From: Histoplasma ohiense
Taxonomy: Eukaryota; Ascomycota; Eurotiomycetes; Onygenales; Ajellomycetaceae
Length of the DNA stretch: 64,000 nucleotides
Assembly (NCBI GenBank): GCA_017607445.1
Contig: JAEVHH010000004.1
Span: 1,612,001 to 1,676,000 of the forward strand
Reading direction: 5' to 3'
The stretch's first letter is position 1. Every line of letters begins with the position of its first letter. The position numbers were made by a program, and so were the translations under genes. The notes beneath the pieces are model-generated. The model saw nothing but the letters and a program-made list of their open reading frames with translations. It did no database searches and had not been told where the DNA came from. Shown piece by piece: positions 1-14,143 of the stretch.

Positions 1-2386
1 GCTCGGGCCATCCCAGTCAGACCCGGTTGACAGCTGATGCTTTGGCCTCTGTTACATCCTATACGGAGTACATCTTATACCATGGCGAACAAGAAAGACT
101 CAGTCAGCCTTGATTTCTGACAACCAGGCGCAAACACCCCATTGTTTTACTTGATTGGAGGAATTCACATTAGTCATTATTGTTTGAATAACTTCTTATT
201 CCAGATATGTTGCATCACTTTTTAGTGAAATGAGAGAACCACAGCTAAGACCGGATGGAAGCCCAGCCATAGCAATTCCAATTTTCAACTTCCTTGGATG
301 TTCAGGGATCCAATATGGAGAGCTTGCTATCATGCTCTGCTTTGGGTATATGGATGCGAGAACGAAATGAAACACAGAATGAAAAGCGGAAGTTTGCGAT
401 GCTGTCCCACAGCCTTGTGCGGAAAGCCTTTTTTTTTTTTTTTTTTTTCCGTAATCAAACAGAATTCGCTGAGTTTGAACAGATGGCTGTCTAAGAATAT
501 AAGTAGACAATCTCATGTGCGATTGGACAGATAAAACGTGACAGAGGAGTAAACTAATGACAAAAAGTTCCTACCGTGGCCTGGTTCGAATATTGACAAA
601 AGAATATATTAGAGTTCGACTCCGATCCTGTATCTCGACTACTGGCTACGAATGAATTGCCAACAAAGAAATTCAGGCGCTGATGACGAGCCACGGTGAC
701 GACGGCAGGGTGTCTAAATGAGACTAGGACGATACAGGTTAAAAGGATCAATATCGATACCAGCAATGTGGTATTATAGCTGGCGGAAAATGAAGACCAC
801 ATGGAAATCCTTCCTGGAAATAAATGATTTCGAATTCCTCAATGAAGAATGAATACCTTCGCTGACCAGCCCACGTTACAGCGTCGCATTTTCGTCATTT
901 CGGGACACACCTTACCCTAACAACTTAGTTCCTTACTAAAACATCCCGCAGTAGCATAAGGCTAAAATAGTCATGCTTAAGAGGGAATATCAAAGAAGCT
1001 CCCCACCATTTTTCGTCGGATAAATGTTGAACCAAATGTTGAACATCAAAGCTGTTCTTGTCCGATTCGGTTACCAGACTGGCTTCTTCGCGTCTGCGGG
1101 TGTTTTACTTGCTTGAGAGATAGGCAAACATGCAGAAAACTTGGCTGACTGTTGCGGACACTAAATTATGTAGCCAATGCTGATGTCTCCAAAGCGGGGA
1201 TATCGTCTGCGACTCCGCCAAGCGGCAATCTGAGGCGCGCCTTCATGGGACCAGGGTATGATGTGCAACCAACTTGGGGAGTGGCTGAACAGTTTGTTTA
1301 GCTTCGAACTAAGCGTTAGCTCCGGAACAATCTCTGACGGGGGAGATCAAGTATGGCCAAGTTGGTGCGGGACGAGATCCTCGAGGTCTTGAAAATCGCT
1401 AGTAATTATATGATGAGCGTTTCGATAAGGGAGTCGGGTGTGTGAAAGCATGGCCTTGGGCCTTTCAGCGTTGATGGTTTTCACAGTCTCCAGCTCACTG
1501 AGGTATTTGCCTTCGGTAATATTTCAAAATCCCATGCGAGTCCAGAGGTATATCTTCCTATGCAGGCTTGGGCACTGGCGTGGAAACGTCTTGATCAGGA
1601 TGCAGCCTCAAGAAACGAAACCTCAACTGTACAGAAACAACAGACTCGGCAAAGACCCATCGCATTGATCAATTGCCACTCTGTCCGCCTCTGCCTGTAT
1701 TTCCAAACGTCCTCCTCGTTGAAAAATGTTCCTCCTGAAAAGGCAGGAAGGGCCTAAATGACGGCAGCCCACTGGCTAAAGGAAGAGTGATTTAATGCCG
1801 GCCGCCCGGCACGCCATCTTCATTGGACAATGAAGCGATTTTCCTGTCGTCATCCCAGGATGCAGCTAGTTCAACTCCTTGCAGGGTGATGGTCAAGGCT
1901 TAGCAGTCCATCTTTCTTGTGGCTGCTCTGGTATCAACGCGATTATTCGAGGTTACCTTGCCGGGATTTTCAGCCATGTTACTTTCCTTTCGGTACTTGG
2001 ACTTCCTGCCTACGAAGTACGCAGCGTACTATGTACGCAGTAAGCCCCACGGAGAAAATGAAGAGGGGTGAGAATCGAACACACAGGAACATTTGGGCGG
2101 CGTTCTTCTGTGTTGATATTTGTCTCATTTCCCTTGCTTGTTGGGTCCGCGGTAAGCCGCAATATCTTTTCCTGGCATGAATGAAAATATTATCCTTTTC
2201 ATGTTCCATCGTGGCCAGATCATCTAATTTAAGCCGTCCCGTTGGAGATCATTTTCATAGTTTGTTGCGGGTCACTTTTATAGACCCTTTTCCCTTCCAC
2301 TGCTGCCTCTATTCCACACTTTTGTCAATGGCGTTTCACAGAGTTGGTATTTAGCTAGACTGGTGGTGGAAACAGACTATACTACC
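1..2386. other. Intergenic, no supported gene
   Basis: The open frames here are short, lack splice-compatible continuation and resemble no family I know. A run of about 20 T lies near 428-448. The last 100 bases precede the rhodopsin-domain gene and probably hold its promoter, but I see no firm motif. Confidence 0.5.
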
Positions 2387-3980
2387 ATGGACGATCCGGG
2401 GCCACCTCCAGATGGAGACGTTAACAAAGGTCCTATGCTCAATGCCATAACGTGGACCGAATGCGGTGTTGCGCTCGCTCTGGTCCTGGCAAGAATCATA
2501 ACAAGAACCCGATTAATACAACGTTGGGGATGGGACGATGCTTTCATGTGCCTGGCGATGGTGCGGACTTTTTTTTAAAGCCTTTTTCTTTGATGTGCAA
2601 TTAATTATGGTATCTAATTGTTTTCCTACAGGTATGCGCGCTTGTGAACACCGTTTGTGTAACAATCTGTATCCATTACGGAACCGGCCGCCATGTCTAC
2701 TATTTAAACGACTATCAAAAGGTTCAAGCGAATAAGTACAATTGGATCTCCCAGGGCTTTCATGTCATGTCGACGAACTGGGGCAAGGTCTCCGTTGCTT
2801 TTTTCCTCCTTCGGATCGTCGATAGAGCGAAACGACAGAGATATATCTTCTTTGTTGGTATGGTTGTACTGACCATTGTCAACTCCGTCTGCGTGTACAC
2901 TATCTATGGTCAATGTACCCCGACAACTGCTCTCTGGAATGGCGTAGGCCCCGGCAAGAAGGGCTCATGTTGGCATCCGAATATCCAACGGGATTATGCA
3001 TTTTTCCAGGGCTGTATGTATAGCCTTCCCCCATGTCGGGCATGCTCCCTTAGTCGCTTTCTACAAGGCAATCAGACTGATATCAGATTTCATGCGCAAA
3101 CAGCCTTTTCTGCCGCATCTGATTTAGTTCTTGCACTCTACCCTGTTTTCATTATATGGCAACTCCAAATGGCCCGAAACATAAAAATCGGCCTTACGTG
3201 TGTTCTGGCCCTCGGCGTTGTGTGAGTTTTTTTTTTTTTTTTTTTTTTCAATTTTCCCCCCTTTACTGCGCCTTCTCGTATCGACTACGTCCATTCGATT
3301 CTGCATATCAGAGCCTACTGCTAATTGAACAACGCGGGGGGAAAAAAATCAGTGCCACTGCTGCTGCAGTTGTCAAAACAATATTTTTAGCTGAACTCGT
3401 CGCCCGTTCCGACTATACCTTTGAAACGATAAACCTAACAACCTGGATCTCAACGGAGCAATACCTAATTATAATCGCTGCCTGCATCCCCACCTTAGGC
3501 CCTCTCTTCACCGCCACCACCGGCCGCACCCCCTCCGGAAGACGCGCCGGCTCCTCACCGGGCTACAAACCGACCGGTTCCCACAGCCGACGCTATTTCC
3601 AGCAGGGACATAGTTCTGCAGGTGCAAGCGGATTTGGGTACAAGAAGCGCGCAGGAAGCGACATGCTCACATACACTATGGATGAATTTACAACGACCAC
3701 AACTACGAACGATGGCTGGACGCGGACGTCACCGCCTAACGGACGCAAGAGCGATGAAGGCAGCGAGGATGCTATTATTAAAGGCATGCCGGAGACCGAT
3801 GTGGTGGATGTCCGCCAACGCGACCGGGCTGGTAGCAACGAGCGCACCCAGAGCTCTAGGGGAATCATGAAGACGATGGAGGTGCAGGTTAACTCGCAGA
3901 ACTTGGGGAGAAATACGCCGCGCCGGCCTCCTGCGAATAAGAAGGTTCTGCTGCCGTGGGAGCCAACGAGCCCCGCGTGA
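2387..3980 (+). CDS. Fungal rhodopsin-domain integral membrane protein
   Basis: Proposed exons are 2387-2560, 2632-3013, 3104-3221 and 3353-3980, giving 433 aa. The ATG at 2387 has a good context (ACCATGG). The first donor (GTGCGG) is weak, but the frame continues cleanly across all joins. The protein shows about seven hydrophobic segments. An early segment ends in a WGWDD-type motif, a loop carries conserved cysteines, an FSAASDLVLALYP helix follows, and the last helix is near TEQYLIIIAACIPTLGPL. That is the plan of the large fungal rhodopsin-domain/PTH11-like family (PF20684), whose members are mostly uncharacterised plasma-membrane proteins. The roughly 180-residue C-terminal tail is polar, Ser/Thr/Arg-rich and presumably cytosolic. 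No enzymatic role can be assigned and no ligand is known. Confidence 0.8.
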
Positions 3981-6119
<2,139 letters not shown>

Positions 6120-7496
6120 TCACCGAGAGGATAGTTGGGAGTGAGAGGCACATACTCTCAATACAGGTCTCGAGTAATCCTGATTGTCCTGTAGAGAAAT
6201 ATTGCTCTGCCGATCTCCATTTGGATAAATAACGACATCCTTTTTCATGCGACTATCCGTAAAGCCTGGTACGTTCAATCGATATCGGTCATTCGTACCC
6301 ATTGCTCCCCCATTCATGGACATGTCTCCTTGGTAAGTCATAGGTGGACTTTGGATGGCGCTGTGGAAGCTCGGGGTCGGCGCCGGCGGCTCATAGCCGT
6401 TCACATCAATTTTCGTGTCATTTTCCCGACGTCGACGGACACAGAAGAGCCATAAGATCACGGAAATAATAAGTCCAATGGCCAGTAAGGTCCCAATAAC
6501 AATACCCGCTATTGCTCCGCCGCTTATCGATGAACTAGACGTGGTTCCGCCCGTCTGGCCAGCTCCTGGAGGCAATGTCTGAGTAATGATTGCTCCAGAA
6601 CTGGTCGATACGCCACTAGTTGCGGTAGCTGTTGAGGTCGACGTTGAGCTCTATATTTAGGAAACGTTGGAGCAAGATTAGTACAAGCATCATGAGTCTT
6701 TTAAAATCAGTGAGGCATAAATCACTGGACAAACACAAAAGTCCATAAAAATGAAACAATCATTGGAAAACATAGGTTTTCGTACAGATGTAGTGACCAT
6801 TTTTCCAGACTGCAAACTAGTGACGGTCACCGTAATTGCAGCTTGAGATGTGGCCTGGGTATCAAATGTCAAAATGGATGCACATAACATACGGCTTCAT
6901 CGAAGGGTTTAGGGGACATGCGTTCATAATTCCATGTTGAGTTCGAAAAAGTGATAGATGAGGTAAGGAAATTATAGACAAGGGTAGCGGAAAATGGACT
7001 GGGACCTAAAGAAAATCCAACGTTTGTACTCACCGATAAGGGGGTTTGAGTTACTTGACCAATGGTTTGAGAGGGTTTCTTAAGCAGTAGATAGCCGAAC
7101 AGACCCTCTTGGGAGTTGCCGCACATCTCAGACGGGTACCCAGGACAGGGTTCGTTGCACGCACTTTGGGGGGTAGTGCCACCCGGCACGTTGTTGGAAC
7201 ACCAGCATGATTTGCCTTGTAGAATCGCAACTGCATATTTATCGGCACAAGTAATGCGGCAGGCTCCGGTGGATTGAAAAATACTAAGAACTATTTGAAT
7301 TAAGTCAACAAAAGCCTTCCATTTTCACAAGATCGAAATAGCGAAACCGCGAAATAAGCAGCACAATACCGGAATCAAAGTTAGATCCTGTATTTACAGA
7401 TGAGCAGTAGTCTAACGATACAGCGATTGTTGGAATTATCGTATGGAGGAAGGCGAATAAATAGGAGATGGCGACGAAATTTGAGCCCAGGGCCAT
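6120..7496 (-). CDS. WSC-domain cell-wall stress sensor, type I membrane protein
   Basis: Proposed exons (5'->3' on the minus strand) are 7496-7370, 7290-7034, 6854-6786 and 6650-6120, giving 327 aa. Residues 1-26 form a signal peptide. The WSC domain (about 28-120) contains the spaced cysteines expected (DYCSS, GACRITC, GKSCWCSN, CNEPCPGYPSEMCG). A Ser/Thr-rich, presumably O-mannosylated stalk follows, then one membrane helix (about 196-221), a basic stop-transfer RRRR and a cytosolic tail. Wsc proteins sense wall stress and signal through Rho1 to the cell-integrity MAP kinase pathway. The tail ends with a QDYSRPVLRV-like motif as in relatives but runs on about 10 residues, so the last exon may be spliced differently at its end. 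A short paralogue-type Wsc is equally possible, so no symbol is given. Confidence 0.85.
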
Positions 7497-9300
7497 GGCT
7501 CTTGAACTGGACCACCGAAAGGAAAATATCCTTTCTCGCGGTCCCTTTGGGAAGTTTCCTATCCGAGAGACACAACACGAACGTTAGCTTCAGGTTTTAA
7601 CACCTTTTTTTTTTTTTTTTTCAGACGGCATAAAACGGAGGTGGAGTTGAATGGTCCATGAGTCGCGGCCAAATAATTAGCGGCGAAGGAAAGAAACTCG
7701 AAACGGTTCCAAAGACCAGAGCTGCTTCTGAACCATAGTAGCTCTGATGAAGTACTATGTAGTGGAATGTGGGGTAAATAGGAAATGGAAAAGAAAAAGG
7801 GAAAACAAAAAGAAATATGTGAAAGGGGTGACAATGTTGCTGGCCTCGTAAACAGTAAGCAGTAGTAGTAAACAGCGTGCCAAGCCAGACAGTCGATGTT
7901 GACGGATGGATGTATCAAGTGCTGAGGTGTCAATTCACGACCACGAAATAGGGACATGCCAAAAGGAAGGTCAAGATCTTGCTCAATGTTCCAGTTAACA
8001 AGTTCCTGACACTGCGATGGACACCAGCCACACCCACAATGGAGGTTTGCGAGAAATGAATTCGAATTGCAGGAAAAGGAAGCAAAACACACATACTTCT
8101 TGATCTTCCAACCTCCTCGCGTTGATGTCTAAAGCCCTGTGGTAAACTTTATCTAGCCCTCCTGCAGCAGCCTTGAGGAGGGAAACGGCATTGATAGCAG
8201 ACAGAAAGGACCTGTGGGCGTTAAAGGCAGAACAGCATCGTCGATGGAACTCGAGCGGGCTGTAGCCGGGAGAAGCGACCGAAACAAAGACAAATGGAGG
8301 TTTGCTCAAAACACACAAAAAAAAAAAGAAGGAAATGGAAAGTGATTGAAATAAAAACAAAGGGCAAAGGCAAAGCGATAAACAAACGGCCGTGGGAATC
8401 GTCGACCACGACGTGTGCAACGGGGTGCCCGGAAAACCGAGAAAGACTGCGGGGGTGAGAGAGGCGGGGGAGGAGGAGGGAGCTGAATGAGAGATAAGAG
8501 ACAAGAATCCACCGTGTGCGGCAACCGAGTCTGGAGAGCCGGAGAGGTTGCAGAGTTGTGGAGAGTTGTGGAGGTTGAGGATTGGGGATGGAGTTGAAGT
8601 TGAGGAGGTTGAGGCTGGACAAGGAGGAAAGACACCAGCGCCTCCTGCAGGCCAAGTCGATCGGCGCGAGCCAGCCAAGGACCAAGGTACAGCAACTCGA
8701 TGGGCCTTGGCTCCGCTTAGCTAATGGCCGCGGAGTGCCAGCGCCAGCCCACGCCAGCACACAACCAGCCCACGCCGGTCCAACGCCGGCCCCAAGTCTG
8801 CTTGCTTCGATGAAAATGAACAACGGGGGTTGATTGCTGGGCGATGCTGGTGCTTTCTTTCCCTGCAGACTGGGTTGGAGAGACTCCCAGGGCAAGGGAA
8901 CGGGAAGGGCAAATCCTGGATTTCTTGCTCGCAATCCTGAAACAGCCGTCGTGGATGCAACAAACAAGGAACCGTCCTTAAGGCTTCTTATTTCAATGTT
9001 CTATCTTCTCTGCGAGCAGGACATGGTCTCCTTTATCCCTTTTTTATATATATCCATGGATGTAGACTGTATTCCCTCGTGACTTCTGCATCACTGTTGA
9101 TGTTTTATTCGTTTGTCAGTGCTCAAGTGACACGTCAAAACACCACTCCGGTTATTTTCCACCCATGGAAACAGGTCCATTCTTGCTACTGCGTACCGTA
9201 GTCATTTAATACGACGAAAAGGCAAAGGGAGCCGATTTCTTTTTAAATTCTTACGCGTCGGACTCCCTGTTGATTCCTATGGGAAGGGTTTATCTCGATC
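7497..9300 (-). promoter_or_regulatory. Likely long leader/promoter region of the WSC gene
   Basis: Read on the minus strand, 7750-8960 is strongly pyrimidine-rich with several overlapping open frames of up to 248 codons. None has recognisable domain structure, and the frames are Ser/Leu/Pro-rich as CT-rich DNA would give. I interpret it as a long 5' leader plus promoter. Alternatively a fast-evolving short protein could be hidden here. Confidence 0.35.
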
Positions 9301-12300
9301 TTCAACTGTATACTGCGTTGCCCAGGATGGACAGGGGGAATCGAGTTCCTCACAAAAGACAAGAGCGAAATTCATCGCCCACTTCTACGACAGGACGGAG
9401 GTGTGTGGCTTGGTTGGTTCGTCCCGGGTTCGTCCTGCATTAGCCCCTGGTCTGGGAGTCTTCGCTGACGCTATTGCCACCCAGTCATCACCACTTTTTA
9501 CCTTTGCCGTGGAGTCCTTTTGGCTTTTTGCTGTAAAAGTCTCAAATCGACTTTCGGTGATGCGGATGAATACGATGTTACCTATGGATCCCGCGATGCG
9601 TCCTGATCGTCTGCTGACAGTCATCCTGATCACCATTCCATGATGATACTTATCCCAGCATCATTCTGTGGAGGAAGGAGTAAAGGGGCCCTCCAACAAA
9701 ATAGTAAGCTACCCGGTGTCACCGGTCCTGCATGATGACATTTTCTGGAACCAGAAATCAATTGAGTTTTGGCTCATCCATAAAACCCAAACAACCTCCC
9801 CTGCAGGAGCACGCCCCCCCTTGCATATCCCCCTTGAGAGGCTAGGTTTCACATTCCCAACCCCACGTTCCACGTGAGCAACAACGACAACCTTGGAACG
9901 AGCACCGATGCTGGACGTTGTGGAAAGGAAAAGCAAAAGGAGACGGATAATGAATATTGTTGCAGTGTTCCCAGTTCCACAACCAATTTTCTATCCATCA
10001 CATGGTGGGTAGAAAATCTCAATACCAGAGCTCATCAAGCTTTGAGGATCATAGTTGACCAGGTAAATTTCTAGGGCGCATGGGGCTGTGTACCATGTTC
10101 TTTACCGAGGGTAAAACTAATATGCATTTCTACCACTACTAATCCGTATCAATTCTCTAAACCATAGAGCAATAATGCCACATTTTGATACCTTAGCTAG
10201 TAAATACATATCTCTCTCTCCTCCATGTGGAAAACCATTGGGCCTGACAAGCCCATCCTCTCCTTCCCACTCGTAGTATCCCAAGGGCATCAGATCGTTG
10301 AGGGATCAGATCCTTCATGAAATTTAAACCAGTTATGCTTTAATTCCTCCACTACGCATTTCGTTATTCCTATTCGGTCCTCGGCCGGCAACTTTTTCCT
10401 TCTCTGAACTCTTAGAGCACTTGAACTAGTTACTAATAAATAATTTTCCGAACCGCTGTCGTCAATATAAAAATGTCGTGGCAACTCTAAACAGTTTCCT
10501 CCAATAACCCTCCCCCGATACAAACTGTGCTCATCTACGGATTACTTTTTTCTCCAATTTATTTTCCTTGAGAACCCCCCCAAGCAAGGAACTTGTCAGG
10601 GAGCAACTAGGTTTGAAGAGGGTTGAGTATCTAGAAAGTTCAGCGCTCCACGCCCTTGAGTTAGTTATTCCTCCCAACCACCGACTCTAGCCCCTCATAA
10701 CAAGCACAGTGCAGGCATTCCTACCTGTTTTATAGGGCTCGCCCTGAACGAAATCTGCTCTGGGACCCCTGGACCGCTCATACCGGTAGAGCCGTTCGGC
10801 CCGACGCTCCCTCTTCCCCCAGATTTTTACTCACCACTCGTTGGATATATCCTCCCTGGGGATTCGAGCACCATTATTATTGCCTGCCGCCGGGGGAGAG
10901 AAGGAAAGAAGGAAAGAAGGAAACAAGGAAAGTAAGAAAGAAAGAAAAGTGGGCTATTCAGTTGTGTTTCCGACAGGTCCTCCTCGTAGGAAGCAGTTCC
11001 ATTCATCACTGTTTGCGATTTATTAGCTCGTTGATCCCACAAAATTACGTGTCCGGAATTTGTGTCACTCTGCATATTCCCATCTGCCTGCCCTCCGGCT
11101 CCTTTGATGCACGATAACCGTTGCCAAGCAACGCCAGATTGCACACTCTTTGTCGGCTAAAATGGCACGTGACCACGATTTAACCGCCAGGATAACAATG
11201 GACTGGCCTTCCACCTTCATCAGGTTATGGCCCTTTGGTCCTTCAGCGCCGTCAAATGCTTGAAAGCTTTTCTTCAATCTAGTGGTTGATTCCGTCTTCC
11301 CTACGGTGGTGGGTGGTGATTGTTGGTTTTGGAGCAGATTAAGTAAAGTGCCTTGGAGAGGGCCAGCTGTCTCCTTTTTTAAGTTGTTTTTGCAATCATG
11401 ATGCATGCAATGCCCCTGGTAGGCTTGCTGCCTCTCATATTGCTATGGTTAATTGAATTCTTTTGCAATCAGTAGACATGCTGCTGCCTCTCCTCTCACC
11501 CATATAACAGGATCACCCCCGCCATTCTTTTTTCTACGCCTGTTTTATCTATTCTATGGCTTAACTTGTATGTTTTCTTGAATACCACCACCACTGCTTC
11601 CTGGGGCTTTTGCCCTCACTCCCAGGTTCTGTTGATCAACACTACTGCAGCTCTCCCCTGGAGAAGGCTTCTATTAGCCACCTACACCTTCTACTTGGTG
11701 TGGGTCCACAGGCTATCTTGTTAAACCGTGGCATTGGTCTTCATGTGCTGCGTTCCACCTTGAAGCGGGACTGGCTCTCTCTATTGACGGGGGATGGCTC
11801 TTTGAGACCGATGGATCCATTTTCAGCCAAAGGCTAGCGCGTTCAGGTCACTCAGCATGAAATAATTCTGGTTGGGTGAAGAGATGGCGTTGGTTTTTTC
11901 AACTTATAGGAGACAAAAGACTGCTGGGCAACAGAAGAATATCAGACCCATTAACCAGCAGTATAAGATTTCATTTCTTCACGCGAGCAAGAGTCACAGA
12001 GATGATTGGAGCTGTACCAGGTCTGACAAGGCTAATCTAGAAGGATAAACAGATGCTCACATTGGATAAAATGAAGATGTATGGGCGACAAATTGATGAT
12101 GGCCAGATTATTAGAGCAAGCAGCGAAACAGAGGGGGAGTAAAACAAGTAAAGCAACTTAAAGAGATAAAAAGGATAAAAGAGCACAACACACCAGTAGA
12201 CTGCGACACATCGGCGAAGAAACGGAAAGAAGAGGGAACAAATACCACGCCTCCTACGCGCTATGCCCAATTTAAAGTCCCGCCGTAGCACCACCCGCTT

Positions 12301-12490
12301 CAACCTCAGACTGCTCACGAGTATCCACCGCGGTGGTCGTTTTGATGGGAGAGGGATCGAAGGACGTAAGAAACGAATTTTCTTGCTGTTGTTGTTGTTC
12401 TTCATATTTTTTCTAAGGCCATATGCAGTCTGAGACTATGACAGCCTTCACCTCACTAGCCTACCCTTATGTTCGGCTACTCTCTAGTTA
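9301..12490. other. Gene-poor accessory segment, no supported gene
   Basis: About 3.2 kb with only short open frames of no recognisable type. It contains a purine-rich (GGAAA)n-like patch near 10900-10950. It borders the LTR element and is probably decayed accessory DNA. Confidence 0.45.
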
Positions 12491-12495
12491 CATTT

Positions 12496-12580
12496 TGTTA
12501 GGTCACTGGGGCAAAAGAGCTCTCTCACACCAGCGCCATGCTGGTAGTAGAGGGGACGAACCAATCCAAACCCCCCAACA
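12496..12580 (-). repeat. LTR copy (3' LTR in minus orientation)
   Basis: 85 bp, identical to 12874-12958. It contains a short inverted repeat, ACCAGC-5 nt-GCTGGT, that could form a hairpin. The ends TGTT/AACA are themselves inverted. Confidence 0.85.
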
Positions 12581-12859
12581 CCCCCCCCACGGACTCGCAA
12601 CTATCATCTTGGCTAGCTGAGAACCAGGCCTGTCTTTGTTCTACCCTTCCACTGCCAACTTTTTTTTTTTTTTTTAGTGGTCAGCTGGGGAACTAGGCCC
12701 TTGTTTGTTCTGGTCCAAGGATTCAGAGTGACTAAGCGCTTATTTTGTCCGGACTTTTTAAGGACTGTGCATTAGTGGGATAGGACTTTTTTATTTGGAT
12801 AATCTCTGATTCGAACCTGTGATAGCATGTTGGCACACCTTGCAGCGATTGCGCTGACA

Positions 12860-12873
12860 CGGGCCTCATAACC
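12860..12873 (-). other. Putative primer-binding site of the LTR element
   Basis: The minus strand reads GGTTATGAGGCCCG directly after the LTR. It is nearly complementary to the GGGCTCATAACCC anticodon arm typical of eukaryotic initiator tRNA-Met. Copia-group elements prime from a half-molecule of this tRNA. The match to the host tRNA cannot be checked here. Confidence 0.6.
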
Positions 12874-12958
12874 TGTTAGGTCACTGGGGCAAAAGAGCTC
12901 TCTCACACCAGCGCCATGCTGGTAGTAGAGGGGACGAACCAATCCAAACCCCCCAACA
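12874..12958 (-). repeat. LTR copy (5' LTR in minus orientation)
   Basis: 85 bp, base-for-base identical to 12496-12580. The Copia-like primer site abuts it at 12860-12873. The target duplication CATTT follows at 12959-12963. Confidence 0.85.
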
Positions 12959-13063
12959 CATTTCTCTATCCATAACTGAGTCATCCTTGATGGAGAGACT
13001 TCACTATACCATTCTGGATCTAGCCCTCAAGGGGGGCCTTGCCCCACAATTGCTCACGCAATA

Positions 13064-14143
13064 CTAAGCAGTCCCTTGCTCGTCTGAGGAGGAGCTTTCA
13101 GAGCCAGGCTCTGCGGGTCCTTGCTGAAAGTCGTTGGAACCAAGCCAATCCCCCACACTGCGAGCTGCCTCTCCAACTGGCATGTCGTCATCGTCGTCGT
13201 CTTCATCGTAGCCTTGGTACTCAGCAGCCGCCGACATAGATAACACACGGTTCAATGCCCACTGCATTTCTAGTAATTCTCGACTTGGGAGCGGCAGTCG
13301 TTTAGGATCAGTGGTTTCGAAGACTACTTTGTGACCCGAAGTTATGGCCTGGCCATCGATACTGATAGGGAAAGTCGGAACGCCACTCTTATAAAAAGAA
13401 TTTTGTAAACCTCTGCTCGACAGGGTTGGAGTATCAAGAGGAATGGTATCTAGAGGTCCATGGTTGTATCTCGGCAACCAATGGATCTCAGCCTCCAGCT
13501 TGGTTTTATCGTCGTTGTAGTTTAGCGGACGAATCGCGAAATGGCCATCTCCCCACAAGGCATGCAAAGTATTGCTCATACATATCAAGTTAAAGCAGGC
13601 GTCAAATGGTTTCAGCGGGTTTTCGGGATCACGGAATATCAACGACCGCCAGGAGTTGATCTTGTCTTGCGTCCAGAAGGCCTCAAGCACCTTCCAGAAG
13701 TGGGGAATTCGACGCACACTTGGAGACTCGATAAGGCAGTTGGGATAGATATGTGCCACTTGGTAGGGGGCTGTTTTCGTAAACACACATCCTTCTCCGT
13801 CGCGTTCTCCAGCAAGTGCTTTTGGTCCTCCTGCACGTTTCAGTCTCTTCCTTGGAGGCTCTACATTACCAGATCCCGAGTCCGATGGTTGCGATCTTAG
13901 GTCGTCTGCCGGGATCTGGCGCCATGCAAGAGCGAGTTTCAAGCATTGGTCGGCAAATGCGGCGACAAAATATGGGGCTTTTTGTGCATTCTCAACGAGC
14001 CATCTCAACCTCTCAAGATCGCAAACATGGACACAGGCCCAGAATGCGGGCAAAACCGGCTCATTATTCAGCGCCTTCGCTAGTTCATCGACTAAGCGCT
14101 TTCGTTCCTCAACTGGCCCGTCTAAATGTTCGTTGGTCGACAT
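13064..14143 (-). CDS. HNH_2 nuclease-domain protein
   Basis: A single exon of 359 aa. The central part matches the fungal HNH_2 (PF13391) pattern. GEGCVFTKTAPYQVAHIYP (residues 117-134) carries the Cys and the His of the first half-site. FNLICMSNTLHALWGDGHFAIRPL (about 185-207) carries the Asn and second His and the W-G-x-G-x-F-A turn. A basic patch PPRKRLKR (96-103) could be a nuclear signal. The C-terminus is acidic (DEDDDDDD) and Ser-rich. Such proteins are expanded in Onygenales and other fungi, mostly as lineage-specific genes of unknown target. Nuclease activity is inferred from the family and not shown. Its location beside a fresh LTR insertion and a pseudogene fits a variable region. 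Confidence 0.75.
   Translation of the reverse strand: MSTNEHLDGPVEERKRLVDELAKALNNEPVLPAFWACVHVCDLERLRWLVENAQKAPYFVAAFADQCLKLALAWRQIPADDLRSQPSDSGSGNVEPPRKRLKRAGGPKALAGERDGEGCVFTKTAPYQVAHIYPNCLIESPSVRRIPHFWKVLEAFWTQDKINSWRSLIFRDPENPLKPFDACFNLICMSNTLHALWGDGHFAIRPLNYNDDKTKLEAEIHWLPRYNHGPLDTIPLDTPTLSSRGLQNSFYKSGVPTFPISIDGQAITSGHKVVFETTDPKRLPLPSRELLEMQWALNRVLSMSAAAEYQGYDEDDDDDDMPVGEAARSVGDWLGSNDFQQGPAEPGSESSSSDEQGTA

Larger units (their letters stand above)
12496..12958 (-). mobile_element. TRIM-like non-autonomous LTR retrotransposon
   Basis: Two identical 85-bp direct repeats (12496-12580 and 12874-12958) begin TGTT and end AACA. They enclose 293 bp without coding capacity. The element is flanked on both sides by the same 5-bp target duplication, CATTT (12491-12495 and 12959-12963). 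On the minus strand the upstream repeat is followed at once by GGTTATGAGGCCCG, which resembles the Copia-type primer site matching the anticodon arm of initiator tRNA-Met. The downstream repeat is preceded by GTGGGGGGGG, a plausible polypurine tract. Ends, duplication, primer site and purine tract together define a terminal-repeat retrotransposon in miniature, mobilised in trans. Identical LTRs suggest recent insertion. The orientation is inferred from primer site and purine tract. Confidence 0.85.

Noticed and set aside
7995..8967. Overlapping minus-strand open frames of 129-248 codons
   Set aside because: They overlap in different frames over CT-rich DNA, are Ser/Leu/Pro/Phe-biased and carry no domain. 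They are better explained as leader or composition artefact.
12781..12873. A tRNA gene on the minus strand
   Set aside because: A- and B-like boxes exist, but the acceptor and T stems do not pair well. It is treated as a tRNA-like part of the LTR element.
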